Below, one piece after another: positions 1 through 11,639 of a DNA stretch of 64,000 nt. This stretch comes from Chamaelirium japonicum. Taxonomy: Eukaryota; Streptophyta; Magnoliopsida; Liliales; Melanthiaceae. The notes under the pieces are model-generated. The model ran no database searches. It saw only the letters and a list, made by a program, of their open reading frames with translations, and had not been told where the DNA came from. A program made the position numbers and the translations under genes. Each line of letters opens with the position of its first letter. Position 1 is the first letter of the stretch. The DNA lies in contig OX393555.1 of NCBI GenBank assembly GCA_947650365.1, positions 18,798,092 through 18,862,091 of the forward strand. Reading direction: 5' to 3'.

Positions 1-2103
1 GTGTACCCTACGAAGTAACATACTTCCGATCTAGGTTCCAACTTATCCATCTTCCCCTTTAGCACATGTGCTACGCATCCCCATATCCGGAAGTGTTGTA
101 GATTAGGCTTATGCCTAGTCCACAACTCCCTAGGAGTTTTAGGGACAGACTTAGATGGAACATGATTTAGTATGTACATCGCTGTACTCAAGGCAAATAC
201 CCATAGGAAATAAGGCAAATTAGGGTAGCCATCATAGATCCAACCATATCAAGTAAAGTCTTATTCCTCCTCTCAGACACACCATTCTGTTGAGGCGTTC
301 CCGGTGCGGTCAACTGAGACAATATTTTATTTTGAGTCAGGTAGTCCTTGAACTCAGTAGAGAGGTATTCTCCTCCTCGATCTGATTGAAGAGTCTTGAT
401 ATTTTTACCAAGTTGTTTCTCCACCTCAGCCCGAAACTCTTTGAACTTTTCAAAAGCCTCAGACTTTCGATGCAACAGGTAAATATATCCATACCTCGAG
501 TAGTCATCCGTAAACGTGATGAAATACTCGAAACCTCCTCTAGCTCTTATGTTCAAAGGTCCACACACATCAGAATGAATCAATTTCAATAAGTCTTTGG
601 CTCTATATCCCTTAGCAGTAAAGGGTCTCTTGATCATTTTTCCTTCTAAACATGATTCACAGACTGGTTCATTGTCAAACGGAAGCTGAGGCAAAATGCC
701 ATCTTTGACCAGTCTATCTATCCTGTTCAGATTAATATGACCTAGCCTCATATGCCAAAGTCTTATTGGATTGATTGAGGAACGTTTTCTTTTAAGTGAT
801 ATTAGACTATTAGAGTTATCATTTTCCATTTCACATATCTTAAGATTATTAGGGGAAATTAGATACAATCCATTCGTTAAACTACCAGAGCATATAAAAC
901 ACCCATTTCTCTTTATCACAACTTTAGTACCAAATAAGAAGGAATATCCTTTATTCACTAAAGATGAAACTGAAATAATGTTATGTCTTATAGACGGTAC
1001 ATATAATGCATCTGACAGAATAATAACTGAATTTGGAAAGACTAATCTAACTACTCCCACTGCGATGGCTGATACTGTCGCATCCGATCCCAGCGATAAC
1101 TTGACTTCACCATCACTCAGCTGCCGTGTTGCTTGAAACCCCTGCAACGAATTACAGATGTGATTAGTTGCCCCGGAATCAATGCACCACGTATATGAAG
1201 TATTCGCTAAAAAGCTTACTTCAAGAACGAATCATTCAGTCATACCTGAGTTCTTTTTCTTCTCCAAGAAGACAGTACAGTTCCTCTTCCAGTAACCGCC
1301 TTCCCCACAATGGAAACAATTTTCTTTGATCTTAGCTTCCCCTTTCTTGCTCACACATCGAGAGGTACTAGTCTTAGCCTTAGAAAACTTGGGACCTTGC
1401 TTCTTCTTCGTAAACCGGTTCTTGCCCTTGGGCTTAAACTTAGAAGATGAAGTCTTCTCGACGTTATGAGCACTTGGATCAGTCTTCATAATCCCCTCCG
1501 CTGTCGTCAGAGAGCTCATCAGTTCTCCCAGTGTAAAGCTCATCTTGTTCATATTGGCATTGAGCTTGAACTGGTTGAATGAGTCAGGCAGGGATTCTAG
1601 GATTATGTCTATCTGAGATTCGCAATCAATCTCGGCCCCAGTATCTCAAGAATGTTCAACGAATCAAACATCTTCAAAAGGTGCTCTCTAACTGGGGTGC
1701 CTTCAGACATCTTAGTGCTCATTAGTCGTTTCATGGCTTGCTGCCTAGCAGGTCGCCCTTGGTCATCAAATATTTCTTTTAGGTTCAACATTATGTCTCT
1801 AGCAGTGGCATATGACTGATGCTGATGTTGTAATACATTCGACATTGAAGCCAGAATATAGCAACGAGCCATCTCATCAGCCTTATTCTACTTCTGGAAG
1901 GCTTCCGTCTCCTCTTGGGTAGCCAAGGGTCCATGTAAGTTAGGGCAGTCTTTGGTAAGGACATATTTGTACCATTCAGTAGTTAAGACAATGTCTAAAT
2001 TTCTTTTCCAGTCTACATAATTGGTTCCAGTCAACTTGTTCTGGTTCAGGATTATGGCAAGGGGATTGAATGTAGATCCAATCATTTTTCCTATTAAAGC
2101 CAA
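1..2103 (-). pseudogene. Copia gag-protease-integrase remnant
   Basis: Gag begins at 2103 (MALIGKMIGSTFNPLAIIL) and carries a CCHC zinc knuckle (CFHCGEGGYWKRNC, near 1280-1330). A protease-type motif with an aspartate (CIDSGATNHIC) lies near 1150-1185. The integrase follows, with its HHCC zinc region (LWHMRLGHINLNRID, later CESCLEGK) and DDE core (HSDVCGPL, TDDYSRYGY, QSDRGGEY). The frame is broken: a stop near 1888 follows EAFQK, gag shifts frame near 1630, and integrase shifts near 190. The copy cannot make an intact polyprotein. Reverse transcriptase is not in the window. Confidence 0.9.
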
Positions 2104-3289
2104 ATAGAAAATTACTTATTAGGAGATATGGCAATACATAGGCAATTTATTATTTTATTATGGATTCTCCAACCACAATATGAAAAGTATTCAGGATATC
2201 AAATACACAGAGCAAGTATCCTAGGGTATATCATACCCTTTGGGTTTGATTGGAAACCATCATGTTCATACTCTAGACATCTCATGTCTTATGGACAATG
2301 ACTCCTATGACTTCAGTCCCAAGCGTTTTATCAAAACTCCTAGGGGAGTCTCTTAACGAACGTCTTGTCAAGTGTTTTACCACCGTCCAAACCCTACGAT
2401 AACCGCACTGAGCTAGCCCCTCCTAGGGGAGGTGACCCCAAGTACGTCTTATAGGATTTGTCCTACGAAATCCACATCTAGTAACCAGTGGAATGAATAT
2501 CCCCCGACATTGGGGATCACTCCAAGGTGACACGAGGCATCCATTCCACCTTATAGTGGACCAACGGTGGAGGACCATGGACTTCCTTTATGAAATCCTC
2601 TCCCACTTGATGTTTTTATCTTTTCTGAGAATTTTATTTAAATATCGATTTTAATTAACATGCATAGAATGATGATTCAAGCAAAACTAAAATAAATATT
2701 TACTCCTCCTCTCTTATGGTCAAATATATAATTTGCCAGCATGATTTGTTAGCAAACTTCCGGCTTCCGATCTTCCTGCAAGACCTAAGATCTACAAGGG
2801 CATGGAGATTAACCTAAACCCCTCTATCAATCGGTCATTTTCGGGGTTTGGGTTCTCCTTACATGAGCCTAATCAGAAATTGAAACCAAGCCATCACATA
2901 ATATAAATATTATATTCAAACATTTGCTTGACCATGAGAGAGAGGTAAGCAATTTCAGCGCACCTGTAAAAAGATTACACAATAGAAATCGCAAGCATAT
3001 GATGTATTTTATCTATCCGAACCATCTAGCATGCAACCTACGATCGATTCATAATTTTCAAATTATAGCGATGTATCTAAAATTATCGAGAGTGATAGAA
3101 AACACCATCGTTGATCTCATCAACATGGACGAACCGACTAGCATGCAACCTACGCTAGATTTTTAAATCAAAATCTTCATGTGGAGGTGTTCGATGGTTG
3201 CACGGTAGAGAACATATTCCTCGCACGGAGTATGATCCCATACAACCCGGCACTAACATCTCAACCGATTAGAACATGCATGAGCCATA
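2104..3289 (-). other. Untranslated leader of Copia-1
   Basis: This is AT-rich sequence between the primer-binding site and gag, with no coding signal. The length of about 1.2 kb is long for a Copia leader. I see no second element inside it. Confidence 0.6.
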
Positions 3290-3301
3290 GCTCTGATACC
3301 A
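3290..3301 (-). promoter_or_regulatory. Primer-binding site, initiator tRNA-Met type (Copia-1)
   Basis: On the minus strand it reads TGGTATCAGAGC, the complement of the 3' end of plant initiator tRNA-Met. It lies two bases after the LTR terminus. Confidence 0.9.
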
Positions 3302-3303
3302 AT

Positions 3304-5082
3304 TGTTGGGGATCAGATTAAAAATTTAATCTTCTTTTATCATGCATGGTTATTCGGATGAGAATTTTACCATGGGGTGATCAGCCTTTGTAGATCCAGT
3401 CGGTAAAACGATGACAGTTTTTGCTCCGATCTCTGATTGCTCTAAAATTTTACGAGCACGTAAACGCCTTCTTTCCGGAGATCCTCGAACTAGAATAGAG
3501 TCAATTAGATCTATAGATCTCCCGAAACAATTAAAATGGCGGGGCTATTCTGCTGCAGATTTTTGGACAAAAAATTGCTGCACGTTGGTGATCAACCTCC
3601 TTGCAATCTTCAACCACGTGTTCCTCGCGTCGCTCGAGAATCAGCCTGGTGGGAAGCCTTCCTTGCAATCCCGAGGAAGATGGAGAGATTCCTTGGATTA
3701 GGGTTGATCTCCAAGATCAAACCCTTCACCCGAGAGAGAGAAAACAAGAGATTGGAGATGGAGGGGGCGACTATGGTTTGCATAGGCATGCATGGACGAC
3801 CCCCTCTCTCACCTATCTCTTTTATAAGCCCTTCCGGATAAGGAGAGGGGTGGATAAGCCTTTGAACAAGTCAAAGCCATCCCCCCTTCCCTATCCTCTT
3901 TGTGTAGGACGGATAAACAAGAGGAGCGGTTAGAATTTGACCCTGTCAAACCTTATCTCCTTAATTCTCTCTCTGAGTGATGGTGGCATATGTCCGGGGT
4001 GGCTAGGGCACCCCCATGGTCATTAAATCCAATACTCACTTATTATTAAAGTCCATATATATATCTCATATATATATAATTAATAATAATAATTCTCTCA
4101 TGATCACATACTAGTCTCGAGTCACTTTGGACCGTAGTTGGGATCACCTAGGGTCTTCTAACGCGGCTCCAACCTAAATGCGAATATACCGACTAAACTC
4201 TTTATCCATATTTGCATCTTAGATTAATCATCACTAATTCCACTATATGGTGATGATTGCACTCCAGGTCAGAAACACAATCTCTAGTCTTACAGATTAC
4301 GATATTGCCCCTCCACCTTAATACATCCGTAATCACCACCGGTTCACTTACAGTGAGCTGTCTAACCAGGTGGTGCTACATCTTATACTCCATTATACAT
4401 AATCTCCCTATTTGATCATCCCTCTTGTCAGTGAACTCTTCACATATAAGGACTGCGCAGTTTTACCGATAAACAAACTTGAAATCAACTAATGGGGATA
4501 TATATAAATGTCTCCTTTATAGGAGGGTGGATTCTATTTCGAGATCTAGAGTTCCCCGTTACCCTAACTCAGTCACCCGAGATATTCAGGTGTTGGCCCT
4601 TAGGACCTCACTGATTGATAAGTCAAAGTAATTGGACCAAAGCTCGAAGTTCGCTAGTCTCTCAAGATTAAGAGCAAGTCGACTTGTGTAAGTAGTAAGA
4701 ACCCATATGACCATGACAGTACAAAAGTGTCATTGGCTTTACTCACGATCCATCAATGCATCTCATGCACTAGCATCTTTGACCTAGAATCATACATTCC
4801 AATGGTTAGAGATTCACCATCCCTGTCGGAGTCAAAGATACTACAGTTTACCTAATGAGGTGTCCACTCTCATTATAAGTTGTGATTAGTTTTAAGTGAT
4901 TAGTACCAATGGCTCATATCTCTCTTTGTATTAATCTTATCCATACAAATAAGTCGCATCTTTAATCACTTGCGGACTAACTGCTGAACCATTCATCTCA
5001 TGGATATATTATAATGCCATATCGATTAATAAATAATTAAGGAAAAATATAAAACATTGTTTGAGGGCATATAACCCTAACA
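3304..5082 (-). repeat. 5' LTR of Copia-1 (1,779 bp)
   Basis: The LTR has canonical TG...CA ends: minus-strand start TGTTAGGGTTATATGCCC, end CTGATCCCCAACA, directly followed by the primer-binding site. It is long for Copia, in the range of Angela-like families. The small ORFs inside it have no recognisable domain. Confidence 0.88.
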
Positions 5083-6370
5083 CATACAACACAGTGGGTA
5101 AAGAGAAACAACCACTCGGCTCTGTAGTGGTGGTAATCGATCTACACTGCGAGATGGCTAAAGAAGAGCCATCAGCAGTATGTATCGACGGGATGTGCGG
5201 CATCGGTCGGCAATCGGTAAGCAGGGAAGCATTGGAAGTCATGTGATGGAAGGCCCCAGAGTCTAGAATCCAAGTAGCGAAGGTACCGGGAGTGGCTAAG
5301 TGAGCAGAGGAACTGGAGGCGCTGGAAGCCTCGACGGAGCTGAAGCTCGCTTGCTGGTCTAGGCGGAACTGGAGCTGTGCAAGCTGCTACTAAAGGAGCT
5401 TAGTAGTGTCAGGATCGTCCAAGGAACCCCGGGGTGATGATGGAACCGTGCGAGGAGAGGACGGAACAGTAGGAGCAGCAGCAGTAGAGCCAACGGGTCG
5501 ATCACGTCCTCGGGGTCCCTGCCTATTCTCGAGATGCAGCTTCCAACATGTGGCGACAACATGACCTAGTTTATGGCAGTGAGTGCACATAAACCGATCA
5601 CGACCAGAAGCAGAGGTAAAAGAGACAATTGGGGCTGCAGCAAGGACGCCAGTATGGCTGGAGGAGTACGGAGGGACCCTGGTGGCGATGGTACATAGCC
5701 TAGTCTCTTCAGCGACGAACTCGGCAATGGCAGCATCCAAACGTGGAAGTGGGTCTCGGTGGATCAAGGCGCCAGCAAGTGAGCCAAACTCTGGTCGAAG
5801 GGCCATCAGGAACTGGTAAAGTTGATGGCACTCCCAGAAGGCCTGGTGGGCGGTACGACACTCGGGATGGACGGGAGGTACCAGTGATTGAAGCTCCCGC
5901 CAGTAACCATGCATCTGTGTATGGAATTGCTGGGTTATACGATCACCCTGCTGTTCGGACTGGACCTGGGAGAGAAGAGCATACTCGCGGGCACCGCTAG
6001 ACTCCACAAAGCGCTCAACTAGGGAGCGCCATATAGCTGTGGATTCTCCAAGGGCGGCGAGGTCAGTACGCATCGTCCGATCGACCGAAGCGACAAGGTA
6101 GGCGGCGACCTGTGCATCACGAAGGTGCTATGCTTGTAGGGCGGCGGGGAAAACTTGACTCAATGCCGAGGTGGTTCCGTTGAGTAATCCAAGGAGGCTA
6201 TATCCGAGAAGCGTGGTCTGGACGATGGCTGCCCATGTGTCCCAGTCGGCGGAGGAGGCGAGAGGGAAGTTCGTCGAGCTCGGTAGAAAGTCACGAGTAT
6301 ACTCGAAGGGGAGGCTCTCAGAGTGCAGTGGCACGAGCGGAGGAGTATCTACGGAGCAGGAGTCAGCCAT
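5083..6370 (-). pseudogene. Copia-2 gag and protease remnant
   Basis: Gag starts at 6370 (MADSCSVDTPPLVPL). A CCHC knuckle (CTHCHKLGHVVATC) lies near 5545-5590, and a protease motif (WILDSGAFHHMT) near 5230-5265. There are in-frame TAG codons near 6128 and a TAG TAG pair near 5388-5393, each at a place where CAG (Gln) fits the surrounding frame. This looks like C-to-T decay of a silenced copy. Protease is cut off by the Copia-1 insertion. Confidence 0.85.
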
Positions 6371-6731
6371 GGCGGCTCAATCGGTGCCGGAGTGGATCCG
6401 GATCGAACTTGGGCCGGAGGTAGAGAGCAAGACGTGAGGGGCTCGAGGTCTGTCACCAGATTTGAGATCTGCCTGTGCAGCGGCGAGGGAGAAGACCAAA
6501 TCCGGTGAGTTGAGGGCAGCAAACTCCAGCGAGGTGGAATTCGTCGGAAGACGAGCTCAAGGCGAGGAGCTCTTCGCAGTGAAGAAGAGTTAACCAGAGA
6601 TCAGGATCGGTGTCGGAGTGGATCCAGATCGAACTTGGGCCAGAGGTGGAAGCAGAGAGAGGCTTCAAACTTGAGCCTCGGTGTAGATCTGGCTTTAGAT
6701 CTGGTCACAGATCTGGGAGGGAGGAGAGCTC

Positions 6732-7000
6732 GGGGAGGATCTGAGGTTGCAGAGCTCGTGGGCATCAAATCTGGGAGTCAGATCTCGCCACCGACTGAGG
6801 TTGCCGGATCTGTAGAAGGGGAGGTTGCCGAATCTGTAGAAGGGGAGGAGCTCACGTCGATCGGAGCCGATGCAGGGGAGGATCTGAGGTCGCAGAGCTC
6901 GTGGGCATCAGATCTGGGAGTCAGATCTCGCCGTCGGCAGAGGTTGCCGGATCTATAGAAGGGGAGGTTGCCGGATCTGTAGAAGGGAGAGCTTGAGGTT
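6732..7000 (-). repeat. Tandem repeat in Copia-2 leader
   Basis: A GATCTGAGG...GCAGAGCTCGTGGGCATCA block recurs with a period of about 143 bp (starts 6732 and 6875). A shorter GAGGTTGCCGGATCTGTAGAAG motif (21 bp, here described only by position) recurs within each unit near 6797, 6821, 6941 and 6965. Confidence 0.75.
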
Positions 7001-7035
7001 GTCCGAAGAGGAACTCGAGGTTGGCTCTGATACCA

Positions 7036-7173
7036 TGATACAAGAGATTTTGGGGAGAATCAATCAAATACTCTCATTAGGCCAAGGGCCAATTAGATAT
7101 ACAAAAACAAGGGGTATCCTATACAGGTAATCTACGAGTATGTATATCTCAATACTGTACACTATCACTAACA
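7036..7173 (-). repeat. 5' LTR of Copia-2 (138 bp)
   Basis: The minus strand runs from TGTTAGTGATAGTG to CTTGTATCA, immediately followed by the primer-binding site TGGTATCAGAGCC (7023-7035). The flank GAATG at 7174-7178 is one side of the expected target duplication. Confidence 0.85.
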
Positions 7174-7270
7174 GAATGTGTTGGTTCGGTTCTAATTTTG
7201 TGGATCCGATTAAATACGGGTCGGTTCTGGATTGGGCTCGGATAGACCCAATCCAACCTGAGAAACAAAC

Positions 7271-8300
7271 TCTTTTTTTTTTTTTTAAGAAATCCCTCGG
7301 AGAGAGGGGGGGTTAAGGCAATGACCCCAACCTATCATTAAAAGCTAAGAGAAACGAAACAAGGTACCGATAGATATCCAAAACACAAAACGAAAAGAAA
7401 AACAACGACGAACTAGCGACCTCCCGCCTCAGAAAAAAGGGGAGAAGAAAGCAGCTACTAGCGGCCTCCGGGTAAGGCTGAGCAAGGGGTACCAAGACTC
7501 CACCAGCCGCCCGATCTTTCGAAGAATCCCCTTCCACGAGATTTGTTCACCTGAAAAAATTCTGTTGTTCCTCTCCAGCCAGATTGACCATATAGTGGCT
7601 ACTACCAGCATATCCCAACCAATCCGACTAGCTGGTGCGATCGACCGCAATCTCCACGACGACCACAAAGCAACGAGCGACGAGGGGAGAGCAGCAATCC
7701 CCAACTTCTCCTTGAGAAAATCCCAGATACGGGAGGCAAAGGGGCAGTTCAAGAGCAAGTGATCCACTCCTTTGGCTTCAGCACCGCACATCGGGCAGTC
7801 TAGGTCAACAATAGGAATGTTTCTCTTCACCAAGTTATCCTTTGTAAGGATTCTATTGTTAATGGCAAGCTAAGAGAAAATCTTCGTTTTAAGGGGGGCT
7901 TTGCACCGCCATAGATGCTTGGCCATCGGACATCTTCTCCCTCCGTTATTAACGAAGCGGTAGAACGATCGAACCATGAAGACTCCCTTCTTGTGCCATC
8001 TCAAAGCAATTCTGTCGGGGTTACCAGATAGAGAGATGGTAGACAAAATAGAATCTAGCTGAGAAACCTCCTGCTGGGTCTTTCTGGGAAGAGGTCTAGA
8101 GAATTTGACCGCCCAGGTCCCGCCTCTCCCTCTGCGAAAGAAGGAGCTGATAAGACCGGATTGAGACCTAGCGTGCGTAAAAGCATCTGGCAGCAGCGTC
8201 TTCAATGGACAGTCCCCCAACCAGATATCCTCCCAAAATCTCGTAGAACGACCATCACCAACAAAAATGCAAGTACCACAAGCGAAGACATCTCTCACAT
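7271..8300 (-). pseudogene. 5'-truncated LINE retrotransposon, 3' end of ORF2
   Basis: The minus strand reads a typical non-LTR C-terminus: VGDGRSTRFWEDIWLG near 8240, then a zinc-binding reverse-transcriptase module (CPMCGAEAKGVDHLLLNC) near 7740-7800, then WSIWLERNNRIF near 7560. An in-frame stop after KTKIFS (near 7870) breaks the frame. The 3' end is a 14-base T run on the + strand (7273-7286), which is the poly(A) tail of the inserted copy. Only the last kilobase is present, as expected from 5' truncation during target-primed reverse transcription. Confidence 0.88.
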
Positions 8301-8315
8301 ATATCTATCCACATA

Positions 8316-8560
8316 TCTATATAACATGCTAAGGCCGTTCGAGTTATTTACAACTTTACCCTAAAAAAGGAATTTTGCGTTAATTATATTTTTACGATAA
8401 AAAGAAACAAAGACAAAAAGGAATGGGCCAAAACTACGGTTAAACTGGTGACTCTTAGCCACCAAATGAATACAGTGGGGATGGGGGTGGCGATGCCTGG
8501 TGGATATGTTGCTGTCGAAGACGACCCACTGCAGTGCCGACAGGCACCAGCTTGCACTAG
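8316..8560 (+). mobile_element. Short non-autonomous Helitron, copy 1
   Basis: It begins TCTATATAACATGC right after an A and ends GCACTAG before a T, the A|TC...CTAG|T rule of Helitrons. A short hairpin (GTGCC GACA GGCAC) lies about 13 nt before the end. A second copy with the same ends is at 56781-57014. It has no coding capacity. Confidence 0.75.
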
Positions 8561-8966
8561 TATATGTCATACGTTTGGGCTTTTGGGCTACACCACACAG
8601 CACCCGAGTAATGTTTGCTAACGATAAACCAACTGCCAAGAGAGCTCAACTGGTGGTTTAAGTCTAAAGCCCAACGTGAACCTCCAGGTTGCTAGTATAT
8701 AGTCGATGACTATTAATCTTTTAGATCAACTACCAACCCGAGAACCAATTAGAACCATCCCGACCTCAGTGTGGGTTGGATTGCTTCAGGTCCCAAGTCG
8801 GGTTTGTTCGGGTTTTAATATGGTAGAACCGAACTAGCTAGAATCGGTTCCGGGTTGGCTCTAACCCGAACCAACTCGAACCGAGTTGCGCCCCTACTTT
8901 CGATCTCCCCCTCTCTCTCTTCAGCCGCCGCTCCCTTCCCCCTATTAAAAGAAGCCCTAAACCCCG

Positions 8967-8998
<32 letters not shown>

Positions 8999-10037
8999 GT
9001 GGCCTGCGCGCAGCTGCCGGAGCGAGGAGCAGAGGGAGTCACAGCCGGAGACGGAACCACGAACACCCAATGATCGGTCAGCCCCCCTCTAGTCTCTCCT
9101 TGTCCCTTTTTTTTTGTGATCCGACCAACCCCGGCCACGTTTCCCTCTCCCGTTGCGGTCGTCCATGGCCGCCGGCCATGTGGCCGGCAACTGGGCAGTC
9201 GACGGAGCTAACCAGGGCCCCACCCAACCCAAAGTTTTTTAGGCCTAGCGGGCGGATCGGAACGCAATTGACAATCCTAGGAAAACTGAAAATTTTCTTC
9301 TTGAATCAACTTTTTTGGGAAATCAAATGCTTTTTTTTTTGTCCATTTGGGAAATTGTTTCCTTCTTATGTTGTTTTCTTGTGATCCATTTCGTTAGGAG
9401 AAACCAAATTTCAACGAAAAGCCATTTATTATCATTTGGGGTATATGTAATAAATAGGATTCATTTTAGTTTTCAGGACACTCTTTAAATTTCCACTTAG
9501 AGATTGGATTACTAGATTTCATCTTTTATGGAAGATGTTATTGTATAAGATCTCTTTCCCTCTATGTTATTGATATTTTGTGATAGATTTCTTGTTCTCT
9601 ATTCATTTCAGTTTGTTGCTTCATATTTTTGAAATTAGAAATTTCTCCGATTTCCAATCGTATGAAAAATAATCATTTCATGTACCTTCGGGTTCAGATG
9701 AAGTGTATTTAGCGAGTCGATCGGACCCGATGAGGTCCATGTGCTTGGTACTGTAGTGCGACGTGGGTTTGAGTGCGGAATCACGCTAGGTAGCTATTAG
9801 AAGATGTATGAGACCTTCTATATGCAGCCTCATAGATCCCCAACGGTTCGATCGAGATCGGACCAATCCCCTTGACAATCTGGCACGCCCCATTTTCTCC
9901 CTCTTCTTCCGTGGCCATCGGATTTTAATCCAAAGGATCAAAACTCCCAAACTCCTCCCCAAAATCCGGCCCGTCCTTATTCTATCCCCTCAGTCATTTC
10001 CCCCTATTTTCTCTGTCGACCGCCCTTTTATCTCACC

Positions 10038-10100
<63 letters not shown>

Positions 10101-10121
10101 CTCTCCCGCACCAACCCGATC
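8561..10121. other. Gene-free degraded repeat DNA with CT tracts
   Basis: The stretch 8700-8900 carries GGTTCGG/CCGAACC-rich sequence like transposon subterminal motifs. The block 8888-9220 resembles 11568-11639 plus 12776-13070, so it is an old dispersed duplicate. CT microsatellites lie at about 8968-8994 and 10041-10097. I see no credible gene. Confidence 0.5.
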
Positions 10122-11567
10122 TAGGTTTGTCAATTGGGCTGGGCTAGCCTAATACCCACCCGTCCGACTTGAAAAAATTTGGGTTGAGCTTTAAATGGGT
10201 TTGGGCTGGGCCGAGTTCAGACATAATTTCATACCCGAAAATTATTTTGGGCTGAGCTCGGGTCAGGTTCAGCCCAGCCCATTTTCGGCTCAAGCCCAAA
10301 TGGTTATGTATTCAATTTGAAAACCCTTTAGTCCCATGTACAGTCTGTACTACCTGAGCAAGTTTCTTAACCATAGTCTGTCCAACGTCTTCTTTCCGTA
10401 TTCGGCTGACAGCCTGACATGAATCCAAGGGTTAATACTCAACAGTAATAGATATATCCTCGTTCCCAATTTGGGAGTCTCACTATCCCAATCTTTTTTC
10501 TCTTCCGTCCAAAAAAAATGTCTCTTTTTACCCTAGTCGATCGGAGGCCCTCCATTCGTTCCAAGGTTCTGTGAGTATCTCTTCTCTTGCCGGCGCCGCC
10601 GCTTGGAGTCGGAGCCCTATTCCTCCCTATTTGCATCTCCTCTCTTGCCGACGACGCAGCTCGGAGTCGAAGCCCCATCCCTCCATTTTTGCATCCTCTG
10701 TCTCTCTCGAGTCTTGGCCACTTCTTGCAACCATCAGTTCGAGACTTTGGACTATCCAGAGCATATATTATTACTCTTTAGATAAACTCACAAGGTATCT
10801 TTTTTAGTTTTTTGTCAAGTATTATTCATGGTTTTGAGTTAAGAGTTGCTTATCGCTTGCTGGAATGCACATTTTTTTGCTATATTTTTGTTTGTAGTAC
10901 TAGATTTAGGACTGGCAAAGGGAAGGGTCGTGTCGTGTCCGGTTTCATTTCGTGTCCAAAACCCCAAAACCCGAACCCGACCCGTTTAACTAATCGTGTC
11001 TAGATCCTAAACACGTACCCGACCCATTTATAAACGGGTAGATCCTGTAAGACCTGTTTAAATGTTTATTCTTTATTTTTTTTAATTTTATATTTCATTG
11101 CAATTCACTATCATGGGTGTCCTGATCACAACCGTCTGTTGAACCTATCGCACACTGTGATCGAATATTAGGTAGACCCGACTCGACACGACCCATTGAT
11201 TTTTAAACGGGTCTTAAACGGGTCGGAGAGAATCCGGACCCATCCTGTTTACTAAATGGGTTAGTCGTGTCGACCCGTATACGGCCTGAACCCGTTTAAC
11301 CTAGACCCGGACCCGCTAATTTCGTGTCGGGTCCAAAATTGCTAGCCCTAACTAAATTATACAATTGTTTTTGCATTTTGATTCACTACAAATCTGAAAT
11401 GGGTTGGTCTAAACTCGGCCCGAAGCCCGAAGAGCAAATTGGGTTGAGTTTGGGATGAATAAAGTGAATTTTTCGAGCCGAGTTCGGGCTAGGTAAAGCC
11501 GCTTTATGTTTCGGCCGAGTTCAGTTAAGGCTAGGCCCTACCCAACTCGGCCCGATTGATAGGTCTA
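10122..11567. mobile_element. hAT-like non-autonomous element with GGGCTGGGC subterminal motifs
   Basis: The left end TAGGTTTGTCAATTGGG is matched in inverted form at the right end (TAGACCTATCAATCGGG on the minus strand, ending 11567). Both ends are followed by runs of GGGCT/CCGAG motifs. It contains the 444-bp element at 10907-11350. I do not see a clean 8-bp target duplication, so the limits are approximate. Confidence 0.5.
10907..11350. mobile_element. hAT-type MITE (444 bp)
   Basis: Inverted ends TAGGACTGGCAA and TAGGGCTAGCAA are flanked by an 8-bp direct repeat with one mismatch (ACTAGATT 10899-10906, ACTAAATT 11351-11358). The interior is rich in GGGTCGTGTCG and AAACGGGT motifs on both arms. 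An 8-bp duplication is the hAT signature. No ORF. Confidence 0.75.
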
Positions 11568-11639
11568 CAGTGGTTCCCTCGTTCTCCCTCTCTCGATCCC
11601 CCTTGGATCACCGCTGCCCCTTTTTCCCTATTTATTAAA

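Larger units (their letters stand above)
1..5082 (-). mobile_element. Ty1/Copia LTR retrotransposon, 5' portion (Copia-1)
   Basis: Read on the minus strand this is a 5' LTR (3304-5082), a primer-binding site (3290-3301), a roughly 1.2 kb leader, then gag, protease and integrase running off the left window edge. Reverse transcriptase, RNase H and the 3' LTR would lie beyond position 1. The domain order protease-integrase is that of Copia. It is inserted inside an older Copia copy that continues at 5083, in the same orientation; the expected target duplication next to the LTR would be CATAC (5083-5087), but the other end is outside the window. Confidence 0.93.
5083..7173 (-). mobile_element. 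Older Ty1/Copia element, interrupted (Copia-2)
   Basis: On the minus strand it comprises a 138-bp 5' LTR (7036-7173), primer-binding site, leader with an internal tandem repeat, gag with zinc knuckle, and the start of protease. It is cut at 5082 by the Copia-1 LTR just after the protease segment reading LPTVLYV. The rest of Copia-2 should lie left of the window. The very short LTR resembles Ale/Retrofit-type Copia; that lineage call is an inference. Confidence 0.88.
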
